Notes under the pieces: model-generated
Seen by the model: the letters and a program-made list of their open reading frames with translations, nothing else
What the model was told of the DNA's origin: nothing
The model's database searches: none
Assembly (NCBI GenBank): GCA_035534455.1
Contig: DATLRV010000037.1
Coordinates: forward strand, 1 to 64,000
Direction of reading: 5' to 3'
DNA length: 64,000 nt
From: JAJYVT01 sp035534455
GTDB taxonomy: Bacteria > Actinomycetota > Acidimicrobiia > Acidimicrobiales > RAAP-2
Shown: positions 51,817 through 60,388 of the stretch, in pieces
How the letters are laid out: each line of letters begins with the position of its first letter
Position numbering within the stretch: position 1 is the first letter of the stretch
Program-made: the position numbers and the translations under genes

Positions 51817-54207
51817 ATGACGTCGGACGCGGTCTTCGGCGACGACACCGACACCGACCCCCGCGCCGAACGGCCCCCGGGGGGTCTCAGCCGGGACGAG
51901 GTCGCCGCGCGGATAGCGGCCGGGGCCGTGAACGCGGTGCCCACCGGCAGCGGACGGACCTTCGCGCAGATCCTCCGTGCGAACCTGTTCACCCGGTTCA
52001 ACGCCATCCTCGGGACCCTCTTCGTCGTGGTGCTCGTCGTGGGACCACTCCAGGACGCGCTGTTCGGGGTCGTGCTCGCGCTGAACGCGCTCATGGGGAT
52101 CGTCCAGGAGCTCCGCGCCAAACACGCACTCGACCGTCTCGCCGTGTTGACGGCTCCCGTGGCGCACGCTGTCCGCGAGGGGGGTCACCACGACATCGCT
52201 GCCGGCGAGGTCGTGGTCGACGATCTGCTCGAGCTGTGGCCGGGTGACCAGATCCCGGCGGACGGAACCCTCCTCGACGCCGGCGGGCTCGAGGTCGACG
52301 AGTCCCTGGTGAGCGGGGAGTCGATGCCCGTCGAGAAGCATCCGCAGGACACGCTCTTCTCGGGAAGCGCGGTCCTCGCAGGTCGCGGCATGATGCGGGT
52401 CGACCGGGTGGGCGCCGACGCGTTCGGCCAGCGACTCGAGCTCGAGGCTCGCCGGTTCGACCTTGTCCGCTCGGAGCTCCGACAAGGAATCAACCGCATC
52501 CTGCGGGTGATCGGATGGCTGATGGTTCCCCTCGGTGCGCTCCTCGTCACCGGCCAGGTCCTCCGCTCCGGTCAGGGGCTCGGCGACGCGGTCCGGGGCA
52601 GCGTGGCGGGAACGGGCGCGATGGTCCCCGAAGGTCTCGTGCTCCTCACCACGATCGCCTTCGCCGTCGGCGCCGTCCGCCTCGCCCGGCAGCGGGTGCT
52701 CGTCCAGGAGCTCGCAGCGATCGAGGGACTCGCGCGGGTAGACCTCTTGTGCATCGACAAGACGGGGACGCTCACCGAGCCCGGGCTCCGACTCGCCGAC
52801 GTCGTCCCGGTCGGCAACGCTCCCGCGCTCGACGCACTCGGGTCCATGGCGGCGACAGACCCCGCACCCAATGCGACGATGCTCGCCGCGCGCGCGGTGC
52901 CAGGACCCGGGTGGCGCACCGTCTCGTCGGTGCCGTTCTCCTCGCTGAGGAAGTGGAGCGCGAGGGAGTTCGCCGGGCACGGCACGTGGGTCCTCGGGGC
53001 ACCTGACATCGTGATGCCGGCGCTGGCACCACAACTCGCGCGCGAGGTGCATGCTGTCGCCGCCGGAGGGAGACGGGTTCTCCTCGTCGCGCGCACGGAC
53101 TCGCACCTGACCTCCGACGCGCTGCCCGGCGGGCTCGAGTGCGCCGGATGGGCGGTCTTCGAGGAGCGGATCCGCCCCGACGCCCGCGAGACCGTCGACT
53201 ACCTGCGGGCGCAGGGCATCCGGGTCCTGATCCTGTCCGGCGACGACCCTCGGACCGTCGCGACCGTCGCGCGCGACGTCGGCATCCCGGGCTCGGACCG
53301 CACGCTGCACGCCGCCACACTGCCGGCCGACCCCGACGAGCTCGGCTCGACGATGCTCGACGTCTCGGTCGTCGGCCGGGTGCAGCCCTACCAGAAGCGT
53401 GACATCGTACGTGCCCTCCAGGCGCAGGGCCACGTCGTCGCGATGACCGGCGACGGCGTGAACGACGTCCCCGCCCTCAAGGCGGCGGATCTCGGGATCG
53501 CGATGGGCACCGGGAGCCCTGCGGCGCGCGCCGTCGGCCGGGCCGTCCTATTGGACAGCGTCTTCGCCGCGGTCCCCCGGGTCCTTGCAGAGGGCCGCCG
53601 GGTCATCGCCAACATCGAGCGCGTGGCGCAGCTGTTCCTCGCCAAGACCGTCTACGCGACGGTGCTGGCCGTCGCAGTGGGCGCCTCCGGCGTGCCGTAC
53701 CCGTTCTTCCCCCGCCATCTCACCCTTGTCAGCTCCCTCACCATAGGCATCCCGGGGTTCTTCCTCGCCCTCGCCCCCGGTGCGCCCCGCGCACAGCCGG
53801 GCTTCGTCACCCGGGTGCTCCGTGTCGCCGGACCGGCAAGCGTCGCGGCGGGCGCGGGCGCAATGGCCGCCTTCCCCGTCGTGCGCGAGGCCCTCGGAAC
53901 ACCGGCCCTCGCGTCGCGCACCGCTGCGACGGGCGTGCTCGTCGGGGTGGGGCTCGCCCTGCTCGCCGTCGTGGCCAGACCGCTCACGGGCGCCCGGGCG
54001 CTGGTGGTCGCCGCGATGGCGGGTGCCGCTGTGCTCGCCTGGGTGGTGCCGCTCGGGCGGCAGCTCTTCGGGCTCGAGGCGCCCTCGGCGACCGCGACGT
54101 GGGCAAGTCTCGCCATCGGCGCCGCGGTGCTGCTGGCCATGGTGGCCGGCGTCCGGGTCTGGAGGGCTCAGCCCCCGTCCAGCGCCGACAGGGCGACGAA
54201 GGAGTAG
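51817..54207 (+). CDS. P-type cation ATPase, CtpE-like
   Basis: 796 residues. Actuator loop VSGESMPVEKH, phosphorylation site CIDKTGTLTE, hinge TGDGVNDVPALK. The M4 segment is MVPEGLVLLTTIAF, the motif shared with mycobacterial CtpE, which has been described as a calcium transporter. There are no N-terminal metal-binding domains. The 3' end overlaps the converging deacetylase pseudogene by 40 nt. Calcium is plausible but unproven. Confidence 0.92.
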   Translation: MTSDAVFGDDTDTDPRAERPPGGLSRDEVAARIAAGAVNAVPTGSGRTFAQILRANLFTRFNAILGTLFVVVLVVGPLQDALFGVVLALNALMGIVQELRAKHALDRLAVLTAPVAHAVREGGHHDIAAGEVVVDDLLELWPGDQIPADGTLLDAGGLEVDESLVSGESMPVEKHPQDTLFSGSAVLAGRGMMRVDRVGADAFGQRLELEARRFDLVRSELRQGINRILRVIGWLMVPLGALLVTGQVLRSGQGLGDAVRGSVAGTGAMVPEGLVLLTTIAFAVGAVRLARQRVLVQELAAIEGLARVDLLCIDKTGTLTEPGLRLADVVPVGNAPALDALGSMAATDPAPNATMLAARAVPGPGWRTVSSVPFSSLRKWSAREFAGHGTWVLGAPDIVMPALAPQLAREVHAVAAGGRRVLLVARTDSHLTSDALPGGLECAGWAVFEERIRPDARETVDYLRAQGIRVLILSGDDPRTVATVARDVGIPGSDRTLHAATLPADPDELGSTMLDVSVVGRVQPYQKRDIVRALQAQGHVVAMTGDGVNDVPALKAADLGIAMGTGSPAARAVGRAVLLDSVFAAVPRVLAEGRRVIANIERVAQLFLAKTVYATVLAVAVGASGVPYPFFPRHLTLVSSLTIGIPGFFLALAPGAPRAQPGFVTRVLRVAGPASVAAGAGAMAAFPVVREALGTPALASRTAATGVLVGVGLALLAVVARPLTGARALVVAAMAGAAVLAWVVPLGRQLFGLEAPSATATWASLAIGAAVLLAMVAGVRVWRAQPPSSADRATKE

Positions 54208-54257
54208 CCGGCGGCTCGGACCGCGGAGATGACCGCCGGGAGCGCCTCGGCGTCGAG

Positions 54258-54273
54258 CGTCGAGCCGTCGAGC
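54258..54273 (+). repeat. 8-nt tandem duplication in the deacetylase pseudogene
   Basis: CGTCGAGC occurs at 54258-54265 and 54266-54273, with a further partial copy at 54251-54257. Removing one 8-nt unit on the coding strand gives NPTDGSTLDAEALP, the expected C-terminal sequence. Confidence 0.85.
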
Positions 54274-54598
54274 CGTCTGTCGGGTTCGACCCGACGTGCA
54301 TGAGCACGGTCTCCCCTGGCCGGAGTCCAGCCAGGACCCGCGACACGATGCTCGACGGGGTGATTCCCTGTCCGGTCGTCGTAGGCGCCGTAGGGGAACC
54401 GGAACAGCGGTGCGGGGTCGACACCGGTGACCGCACGGATGGTCGCCGCGGCATCGAGCAGCTCGGCGCGCACCTGGGCGTCGGTCAGGTGCTCGAACGA
54501 GGGATGGTCCACCGAGTGGTTGCCGATCCTGTCGCCGGACGTCCCGATCTCCCTGGAGAGGGCAGGGAACGTCGCGGCGAAGGTACCCGTGAGGAAGA

Positions 54599-54629
54599 AC
54601 GTCGCCGGACGTCGCCGGACGTCGCCGCG
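54599..54629 (+). repeat. 10-nt tandem repeat that breaks the deacetylase frame
   Basis: ACGTCGCCGG is repeated at 54599-54608 and 54609-54618, followed by ACGTCGCCGC. Removing exactly 20 nt on the coding strand rejoins LATLAA to TFFLTG, the expected NodB sequence. Confidence 0.88.
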
Positions 54630-54933
54630 AGGGTGGCGAGGATCGGCGGCAGGCCTTCGGCGTTCGCCCCCGCGTCGAACGTGAGCACCACGACGCGCGC
54701 GGGGGTCGGGATCGAGTTCCACACCCTGCCCGCGAGCCCGGGGACGAGCTCGGGAGCGGGCGTCGGCTCGGTCGTCGGGGTCGTCGGCGGGGCGCTGTCG
54801 TCGGGTGCGCCGCACGTGGCGGACGCGAGCGAGGTCGCCGAGCCACCGACGACGAGGAGGGGGAAGCGGCGGACGATGTGCCCCAGCGCCGGGCGACCCT
54901 CGCGGCGTCCTCGGTCCCGAACGCGCCGCGCGC

Positions 54934-57276
54934 TCACCCGCCGCTCCCGGCTCCTGCGCCGATTGCGAGGTCCTCACCCAGCGAGAAGTAGCGCTCCTCT
55001 TCTTCTGCGGTGTGGAGCCGCAACACTGCGACGAGCCCGTAGAGGAGCCGGCGGAGATCGGCGACGTCCTCTTCCTCCCAGTTCTGCACGGCGAGGTGGT
55101 CGAGCAACCGTCCGAGTCGGCGCACCTCGTGGACGATCTCGGCGTGCCCTCGGCTCATCGAACCGGTGGGGTCGACGCCGCCGATCGCCCGGTCGAGCGA
55201 GGGATAGAGGTCGCGGTCTTCGGCCGACTCGTGTGGCAGGACGACCTCCACGAGCTCACGGTGCAGGTCCCGGAGCTCGGCCAACGCGGTCCCGGCGTCG
55301 ACCGCGCCCAACCGGTCGGCCACCCTGTGCGCCCGGTCCGCCACGGCAGCGATCGCGCCGTGCTCGCCGTGGAACCGCCGGACCAGCTCGAGCCCGGCGG
55401 CGTCGAGCGCCGGCCCCGCGCCGAGCGGTCGCAACGCGCGCAGCGCGTTCAGGATGACCGCGACGTCGATGCCCTCTTGGAGGAGTGCCCCCCAGACCGC
55501 CGGCAGAAAGCCTGCGCTCGCGGCGGCCATCGCAGCGAGCGACAGCCCCATGCCCGCGACCACGCTCTGGACGGCGATCCGACGGGTCCGCACCGCGATC
55601 GCCCTGGCTTCCGCCAACCGGTCGAGCCGGTCCACGCTCAACACCATGTCCGCGGCCTCGCTCGACGCCGCCGATCCCCTGGCCCCCATGGCCACACCGA
55701 CGTCCGCCGCAGCGAGTGCCGGCGCGTCGTTGACCCCGTCCCCCACCATGATGGTCGGCGCCCTGCGACGTTCGGCCGTGACCACGTCGAGCTTGTCGGC
55801 CGGGGACCGTTCCGCCTCCACCGCGTCGAGGTCAAGGACCGAGCCGACCGAGTCCGCCACTTCGGCACGGTCGCCCGTCACCATGACGAGGCGACGGATC
55901 CCCGCACGTCGGAGCTTCCGGAGGGTCCGGGCGGCATCGGGCCGGACGGGGTCCTCGAAGACGAAGACGGCCGCGGGACGGCCGTCGATCGCGACGAAGA
56001 CGGTGAGAGCGCCGTCCAAGCTCGCACTGCGCTCCGCCCGCCGCGCCCACCGAGGCGTGGCGTCGAACCCCGAGAACCTGGCGGAGCCCACCGCCACACG
56101 GTGCGCGCCCACCCTCCCGCGGATGCCCGCGCCGGGCACCTCCTCCACCTCGTCGGGGCGAACGAGCGCGCAGCCGGCGTCGAGTGCCTTCCTCACGATG
56201 GCGCCCGCGAGGACGTGCGGGGAGAACTGGTCCAGCGACGCTGCCGCGACGAGCGCGTCGCCCTCACTCACCGCCGCGTCGGTGGAGATGGACACCAAGG
56301 TCGGCCGTCCCTGGGTCAGCGTCCCGGTCTTGTCGAAGAGGAGCGTCGTGCAGCGGGCGAGGCGCTCGAGGACCCCACCGCCCTTCACCACGATGCCACG
56401 CCGGGCCGAGACCGAGATCCCCGCCACGAACGCGACCGGCGCGGCGAGGATCAGGGGACAGGGCGTCGCGACGACGAGAACGGCCACCGCTCGGGTGGCA
56501 CCCCCGACGAGCCACGCCGCCCCTCCGACCGCGGCGGTCACGGCGAGGAACGCCGCCGCGTACCGGTCCGCGAGGCGCACGAAGGGGGCCTGCGACGCCT
56601 CCGCGGCGGCCACCAGACGGACGATCCCAGTGTACGTGCTCTCCGCCGTGCTCGCCGTGGCGCGCATGTCGAAGGGCGAACCCGCATTGAGCGCCCCGCT
56701 GCGGGCGGTGTCGCCGGGCGCCCGCGCGACCGGTAACGACTCGCCCGTCAGCGCCGACTCGTCGAGGACCGCCGGCGTGACGACGCGGCCGTCGACCGGC
56801 ACCAGCTCGCCCGCCGGCACCACGAGGCGGTCGCCGGGCACGACGTCCTCCGCGCGTACCGACTCGAGGAGCTCGCCCGCGTACCGGCGGGCGAGCCGCG
56901 GGGCGCGTTCGACGAGCGCTCGCAAGGCGCGGCGTGCCCTGCCGGCGGACCAGTCCTCGAGTGCCCTCCCCGTGAGGAGCATGGTGGTCACCACGGCGGC
57001 CGCCAGTTCCTCGCCGGTGACGAGCGTGCCGACGACGGCGCCCAGGGCGATGAGGTCCACGCCGAATCGTCGACGGCGGATGCCGTCCACCACCGTCCAG
57101 AGTGCGACCCCGACGCCGACGACGCCGGTCGCCCTCCACAGGGCGTGCGCGGTCCCGGGCGACCCGACGAGCCTTGCCAGGCCGCCGCCGGCGAGCCCCG
57201 CGGCGACCAGGGCGAGCAGGGCCAGCCGGAGACTGTGCAACGCCGGATGACGCGCGTCGGCGCCTGGGGTGTCCAC
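54934..57276 (-). CDS. P1B-type metal ATPase with C-terminal hemerythrin domain
   Basis: 780 residues. No N-terminal metal-binding domain. Actuator motif LTGESLPV, M-segment motif ATPCPLILAAP (TPC instead of CPC), phosphorylation site LFDKTGTLTQ (about residue 315), VGDGVNDAPAL. After the last span, residues about 645-765 form a hemerythrin-like four-helix domain with the iron-ligand pattern HGEHG, LPHESAED, SRGHAEIVHE and LHTAEEEERY. This architecture matches described P1B-5 ATPases (such as the Sinorhizobium Nia protein) linked to nickel/iron. The ATG start is at 57276; the stop overlaps the pseudogene start. Confidence 0.92.
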   Translation of the reverse strand: MDTPGADARHPALHSLRLALLALVAAGLAGGGLARLVGSPGTAHALWRATGVVGVGVALWTVVDGIRRRRFGVDLIALGAVVGTLVTGEELAAAVVTTMLLTGRALEDWSAGRARRALRALVERAPRLARRYAGELLESVRAEDVVPGDRLVVPAGELVPVDGRVVTPAVLDESALTGESLPVARAPGDTARSGALNAGSPFDMRATASTAESTYTGIVRLVAAAEASQAPFVRLADRYAAAFLAVTAAVGGAAWLVGGATRAVAVLVVATPCPLILAAPVAFVAGISVSARRGIVVKGGGVLERLARCTTLLFDKTGTLTQGRPTLVSISTDAAVSEGDALVAAASLDQFSPHVLAGAIVRKALDAGCALVRPDEVEEVPGAGIRGRVGAHRVAVGSARFSGFDATPRWARRAERSASLDGALTVFVAIDGRPAAVFVFEDPVRPDAARTLRKLRRAGIRRLVMVTGDRAEVADSVGSVLDLDAVEAERSPADKLDVVTAERRRAPTIMVGDGVNDAPALAAADVGVAMGARGSAASSEAADMVLSVDRLDRLAEARAIAVRTRRIAVQSVVAGMGLSLAAMAAASAGFLPAVWGALLQEGIDVAVILNALRALRPLGAGPALDAAGLELVRRFHGEHGAIAAVADRAHRVADRLGAVDAGTALAELRDLHRELVEVVLPHESAEDRDLYPSLDRAIGGVDPTGSMSRGHAEIVHEVRRLGRLLDHLAVQNWEEEDVADLRRLLYGLVAVLRLHTAEEEERYFSLGEDLAIGAGAGSGG

Positions 57277-57444
57277 GGCACCATCCTCCGCAGGCCGCGG
57301 TGACCCCGCCAGGGCCGAAGGGCGGGTTCACTCGGGAGAACCGGGCCGTTGGACCCTGGCACGCGTCCCCGCCTCGGCCGACAGTGGGAGCGTCAGGCTC
57401 GACACTGGTGGCGGGTAGACACAGCGGACAGGAGGTGGCGCCGC

Positions 57445-57891
57445 ATGGCACCGGTTGCAGACCGATCGACGGTCGTCGTCGGCTTCGACGGCTCGGAGGA
57501 CAGCCGGCGCGCCCTCCTCTGGGCAGCCGACGAGTGCGAGCTCAGGCGCTCGGCGCTCGTCGTGGTCCACGCCGACCGGTGGACGCCGGTCGCGCTCGAG
57601 CTCCCAGCCTTCGACGAGGAGGAGAAGACCGAAGAAGAGATCCTCGAAGAGGGCATCCGCGCCGCACGGGCCTCCCATCCGACGCTCGACGTCACCGGGC
57701 GCCGAGTACCGCCGCCCGCGGGCGAGTCGCTGGTCGAGGGCGCCCGCGGCGCCGTCCTGCTCGTAGTGGGGTCCCGAGGGCTCGGGCACCTCCAGCAAAT
57801 GGTGCTCGGGTCGGTGAGCCGCTACTGCGCGGAGCACGCGCAGTGCCCGGTCGTCATCGTCCGCCCACCACGACCGCCGCGTTCCACCTGA
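57445..57891 (+). CDS. Universal stress protein (UspA family)
   Basis: 148-residue single-domain Usp. The opening VVVGFDGSEDSRRALLWAADE and the ATP-binding GSRGLGHLQQMVLGSVS (G-x2-G-x9-G-S) are both present, so nucleotide binding is expected. AGGAGG lies about 10 nt before the ATG at 57445. Confidence 0.93.
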   Translation: MAPVADRSTVVVGFDGSEDSRRALLWAADECELRRSALVVVHADRWTPVALELPAFDEEEKTEEEILEEGIRAARASHPTLDVTGRRVPPPAGESLVEGARGAVLLVVGSRGLGHLQQMVLGSVSRYCAEHAQCPVVIVRPPRPPRST

Positions 57892-57924
57892 CCACTCCCA
57901 CGCGCGAGTGCAAGGATCTCGAGC

Positions 57925-58296
57925 ATGCACATCACCGAGCGCGTGGTCGTCTTCGACGCCGCGGACCTCGACGCAGAGAGCCGCTTCTGGGCGGGGGTCC
58001 TCGGCGGCACGGTCAGTGCCGAGCCGGACTGGCACATGGTGGACCTCGACGGGAGGCCAGCCGTCGGCGTCCAGCTGGCGCCGGACCACGTCGCACCGGA
58101 CTGGCCGGACGGGGCGCCGCAGCAAGCCCACCTCGACCTTTGGGTCGACGACATCTCCGAGGCGCGCGACACCGTGATCTCGCTCGGTGCAAGGCTGCTC
58201 AAGGCTGCCGACGAGGGGCAGGGCCTGGACTCGTTCGAGGTCTACGCCGACCCCGCAGGGCACCCGTTCTGCCTCTGCTTCGCCGACGGCACGTAG
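57925..58296 (+). CDS. VOC-superfamily (glyoxalase-like) protein
   Basis: 123 residues with the Glyoxalase_6 pattern: VVFDAADLDAESRFWAGVLGG, WHMVDLDGRPAVGVQLAPDH, HLDLWVDDISEARDTVISLGA and ADPAGHPFCL. Starts 33 bp after the universal stress protein, so possibly co-transcribed. Function unknown. Confidence 0.87.
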   Translation: MHITERVVVFDAADLDAESRFWAGVLGGTVSAEPDWHMVDLDGRPAVGVQLAPDHVAPDWPDGAPQQAHLDLWVDDISEARDTVISLGARLLKAADEGQGLDSFEVYADPAGHPFCLCFADGT

Positions 58297-58359
58297 CGCG
58301 GCGAACGGGAGACCGCACTTCTGCCTTCGCCGCCCCGTGTCAGCGCCGTCGAACGATCC

Positions 58360-59382
58360 TCACGGTGCAGCGTGGGCCATTGCCTCGTAGCGGTCGAGCT
58401 CGGCGAGGAGCGCTTCTTTGGGTCCACTCGCCAGCCACGACACCTCGAAGGCGTTCCGCTCGAGTCGGACCAGCTCCTCAGAGGAGAGCTGGCCCGCTTC
58501 AGCAGCCGTCACGAGGTTGTCGGACACGTAGGCGGCGAAGTAGGCCGGGTCGTCAGAGTTCACCGTGACCCTGAGCCCTCTGTCGAGCATCTCCTTCAGC
58601 TCGGCCACCTTCAGGTCACCGGTCACGAAGCGGTTCGAGACGGGGCAGACCGTGAAGCCGAGACCCCGCTTGGACGCCTCGGTGACGAGCGCGTCGTCCT
58701 CCAAGACGTTCACCCCGTGATCGATCCGCTCGACGTCGATCACCTCGAGGCACTGGCGGATGTGCTCCGTGGAGCTCTCCTGGTCGACATCGCAGTGCAT
58801 GGTCAGGTGGTATCCCTCGAACCTCGCCCTCCTGAAGACGTCGGCAAACCTCTCCGGCGGGTTGTCCCGCTCGTCGGAGTCCAGTCCGACGGCGACGATC
58901 GAGTCCTTGTAGGGAAGCGACTCGAGCAGCGTGGCCATGGCATAGGACGCAGAGTGGTCGCGCAGGATGCACATGATGAGCTGCGCCCGTATACCGAGTC
59001 GGCGGGCGTCGTTGACGGCTCCGCGCAGCCCCGTGATGACGTTGTGGAAGGGAACGCCGCGCGACGTGTGCGCCTGGGGGTCGAAGAAGATCTCGGCGTA
59101 CCGCACGTTCTCCGAGGCAGCACGCTCGAGGTAGGCCCACGCGAGGTCGTAGAAGTCCTGCGGGGTCTGCAGCACCGACATGGCGTCGTAGTAGACGACA
59201 AGAAACGACGTCAGGTCGTCGAAGACGTAGCTGGCGCGCATCTCGTCGACGTCTGCGAAGGGCAGTGCGATCTTGTTCCGCTCGGCGAGCCGGAACCGGA
59301 GTTCTGGCTCGAGCGTCCCTTCGATGTGCAGATGGAGCTCCGCCTTCGGCAGTCCCTGGACGAAACTCGACAGCTCGGTCAT
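58360..59382 (-). CDS. Adenosine/adenine deaminase family protein
   Basis: 340-residue TIM-barrel amidohydrolase. Zinc ligands in ELHLHIEG (His-x-His) at the N-terminus, a third His in LTMHCDVDQ, VERIDHGVNVLED, and the catalytic acid pair in VNSDDPAYF. Where adenosine deaminases usually have HAGE (catalytic Glu), this protein has HCDVD, so the substrate may differ (adenine, N6-modified purines or another aminopurine). ATG start at 59382. It stands alone, with a good promoter upstream. Confidence 0.88.
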   Translation of the reverse strand: MTELSSFVQGLPKAELHLHIEGTLEPELRFRLAERNKIALPFADVDEMRASYVFDDLTSFLVVYYDAMSVLQTPQDFYDLAWAYLERAASENVRYAEIFFDPQAHTSRGVPFHNVITGLRGAVNDARRLGIRAQLIMCILRDHSASYAMATLLESLPYKDSIVAVGLDSDERDNPPERFADVFRRARFEGYHLTMHCDVDQESSTEHIRQCLEVIDVERIDHGVNVLEDDALVTEASKRGLGFTVCPVSNRFVTGDLKVAELKEMLDRGLRVTVNSDDPAYFAAYVSDNLVTAAEAGQLSSEELVRLERNAFEVSWLASGPKEALLAELDRYEAMAHAAP

Positions 59383-59417
59383 CAGCCTGGAACCCCCCGT
59401 CTCGGCGCGTTGGCGGG

Positions 59418-59446
59418 ACGATAGCGACGGCCTCCTACCGAGTCAA
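59418..59446 (-). promoter_or_regulatory. Promoter of the deaminase gene
   Basis: On the minus strand TTGACT (59446-59441) and TATCGT (59423-59418) are separated by exactly 17 nt, 36 nt upstream of the ATG at 59382. This is the best sigma-70-type promoter match seen in the window. Confidence 0.6.
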
Positions 59447-59677
59447 CGAAGCCTCGCCGGCGCGGGGGGTCGCAGCCCCCGCTCGGGCCGGCGACGCCCG
59501 GGCGCGGTCTCCGGCGGCCGTCTCGCCCCGGCGGCCAAGCAGGCGCTGGTCGGTAATGGGCTCCAGGTGGCAACAATGCGCGGTCGACGACGAGCGTGAG
59601 AAAGACCGAATCCGTGCGAATTTTGCAGAGGTCTTCAGCTGATCGTTCAGCCAGGGCACTGACGCGGCGCGGCAGGG

Positions 59678-59706
59678 TTGTGGACAGTTACGGACTGTGC
59701 TACCCT
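59678..59706 (+). promoter_or_regulatory. Candidate promoter and operator upstream of the STAS gene
   Basis: TTGTGG (59678-59683) and TACCCT (59701-59706) with a 17-nt spacer. The spacer contains the perfect inverted repeat ACAGT-TACGG-ACTGT (59684-59698), a possible repressor site. Confidence 0.35.
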
Positions 59707-59735
59707 CGTAGCAGCACAACGAGACCCCATATGTG

Positions 59736-59759
59736 CTGAGTCAGCTACGACTGACTCGG
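59736..59759 (+). promoter_or_regulatory. Inverted repeat in the STAS leader
   Basis: GAGTCAG (59738-59744), loop CTACGA, CTGACTC (59751-59757) form a perfect 7-bp stem, extended by a G-U and a C-G pair. It lies about 60 nt upstream of the STAS start. It has no U-tract, so an RNA structure or operator in the leader is likelier than a terminator. Confidence 0.45.
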
Positions 59760-59818
59760 GAGTGATGCTCTGGACCCCGGCACCGCGAGGGTAGTGGCCG
59801 AGAGTTCGGAGGGCACGG

Positions 59819-60340
59819 GTGGATCCCTACACATCGTCATTCACGTATTTTTCGAGTTGTCGGCTATCGCCTTCCGGTCCTGGATCCAAGTTCTCGGTTG
59901 TCTGGCTCCAGGGGGAGCATGACATCGCCACGAAGGACGTACTCGTGGCCACGATCGCCCAAGCGATCGCCCTGAATGAGCGCGCCGTCGTCATCGACCT
60001 GAGCGAGGTTCACTTCATCAGCGCGGCAACCATCGGCGTGATCGTGGATGCGGAACACCTGCTGGCACAACGCGGTCGTTCGTTGGTGCTGAGAGCTCCA
60101 CCGCCGTTTGTTCGGCGGATTTTCGGTGTCTGCGGTCTGAGCGATCTCCTCTCTCGCGACCCGCTCGCAGATGCGATGCAAATGATGAAACGCGCAGCGG
60201 CTGTCAGGAGTTGGGTGAACGTGCCGGCGACTGGCCGTATTGACAAGGAGGGCACCTCCGTCACCGCGAAGCGAAGTCGGGAAAGCCATGTGAGCGCAGC
60301 GGCTGCAAGGGAGCTGCCCCTTTTCGTGAAGGTTTCCTGA
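59819..60340 (+). CDS. STAS-domain anti-sigma-factor antagonist-like protein
   Basis: 173 residues. The STAS core covers residues about 22-120: FSVVWLQGEHDIATKD, AVVIDLSEVHFISAATIGVIVDAEHLL. The phosphorylatable Ser position (normally DSSG) reads ISAATIG, so a Ser is kept but the preceding Asp is not. A C-terminal extension of about 45 residues is unusual. GTG start at 59819. Base composition is clearly less GC-rich than the neighbours. Likely takes part in a partner-switching or sigma-control circuit. Confidence 0.85.
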   Translation: MDPYTSSFTYFSSCRLSPSGPGSKFSVVWLQGEHDIATKDVLVATIAQAIALNERAVVIDLSEVHFISAATIGVIVDAEHLLAQRGRSLVLRAPPPFVRRIFGVCGLSDLLSRDPLADAMQMMKRAAAVRSWVNVPATGRIDKEGTSVTAKRSRESHVSAAAARELPLFVKVS

Positions 60341-60388
60341 TCGGTGGAAGGCGAAGTTTGGCGCGATCGTGGAGCACGGGGCGATTGA

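Larger units (their letters stand above)
54168..54937 (-). pseudogene. Polysaccharide deacetylase (NodB fold), disrupted
   Basis: All parts of a secreted deacetylase are visible but in different frames. Frame A (54937 to about 54620): Cys/Ala-rich leader and VVVLTFDAGANAEGLPPILATLAA. Frame B: ATFFLTGTFAATFPALSREIG, the metal-binding NHSVDH, then LFRFPYGAYDDRT. Frame C: TPSSIVSRVLAGLRPGETVLMHVG. Frame B again: STLDAEALPAVISAVRAAGYSFVALSAL. The first shift is a 20-nt insertion made of two extra 10-nt units, the last an 8-nt duplication; near 54370 about 25-30 family residues are missing. Its start overlaps the P1B ATPase stop (GTGA). Confidence 0.85.
59383..59818. other. 436-bp divergent intergenic region
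   Basis: Separates the deaminase gene (minus) from the STAS gene (plus). It contains a strong minus-strand promoter, a candidate plus-strand promoter with an inverted repeat in its spacer, and a hairpin. Short open frames here have no ribosome binding sites or family patterns, so no gene is called. Confidence 0.7.

Noticed and set aside
54168..54937. Three separate small genes instead of one broken deacetylase
   Set aside because: The pieces carry consecutive NodB motifs in the right order and rejoin exactly when the tandem duplications are removed.
59435..59719. 94-codon minus-strand open frame upstream of the deaminase
   Set aside because: It overlaps the good deaminase promoter, has no ribosome binding site, and its sequence shows no protein pattern.
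59736..59759. Transcription terminator before the STAS gene
   Set aside because: The stem lacks a U-tract and lies downstream of the likely promoter, so a leader structure or operator is more plausible.
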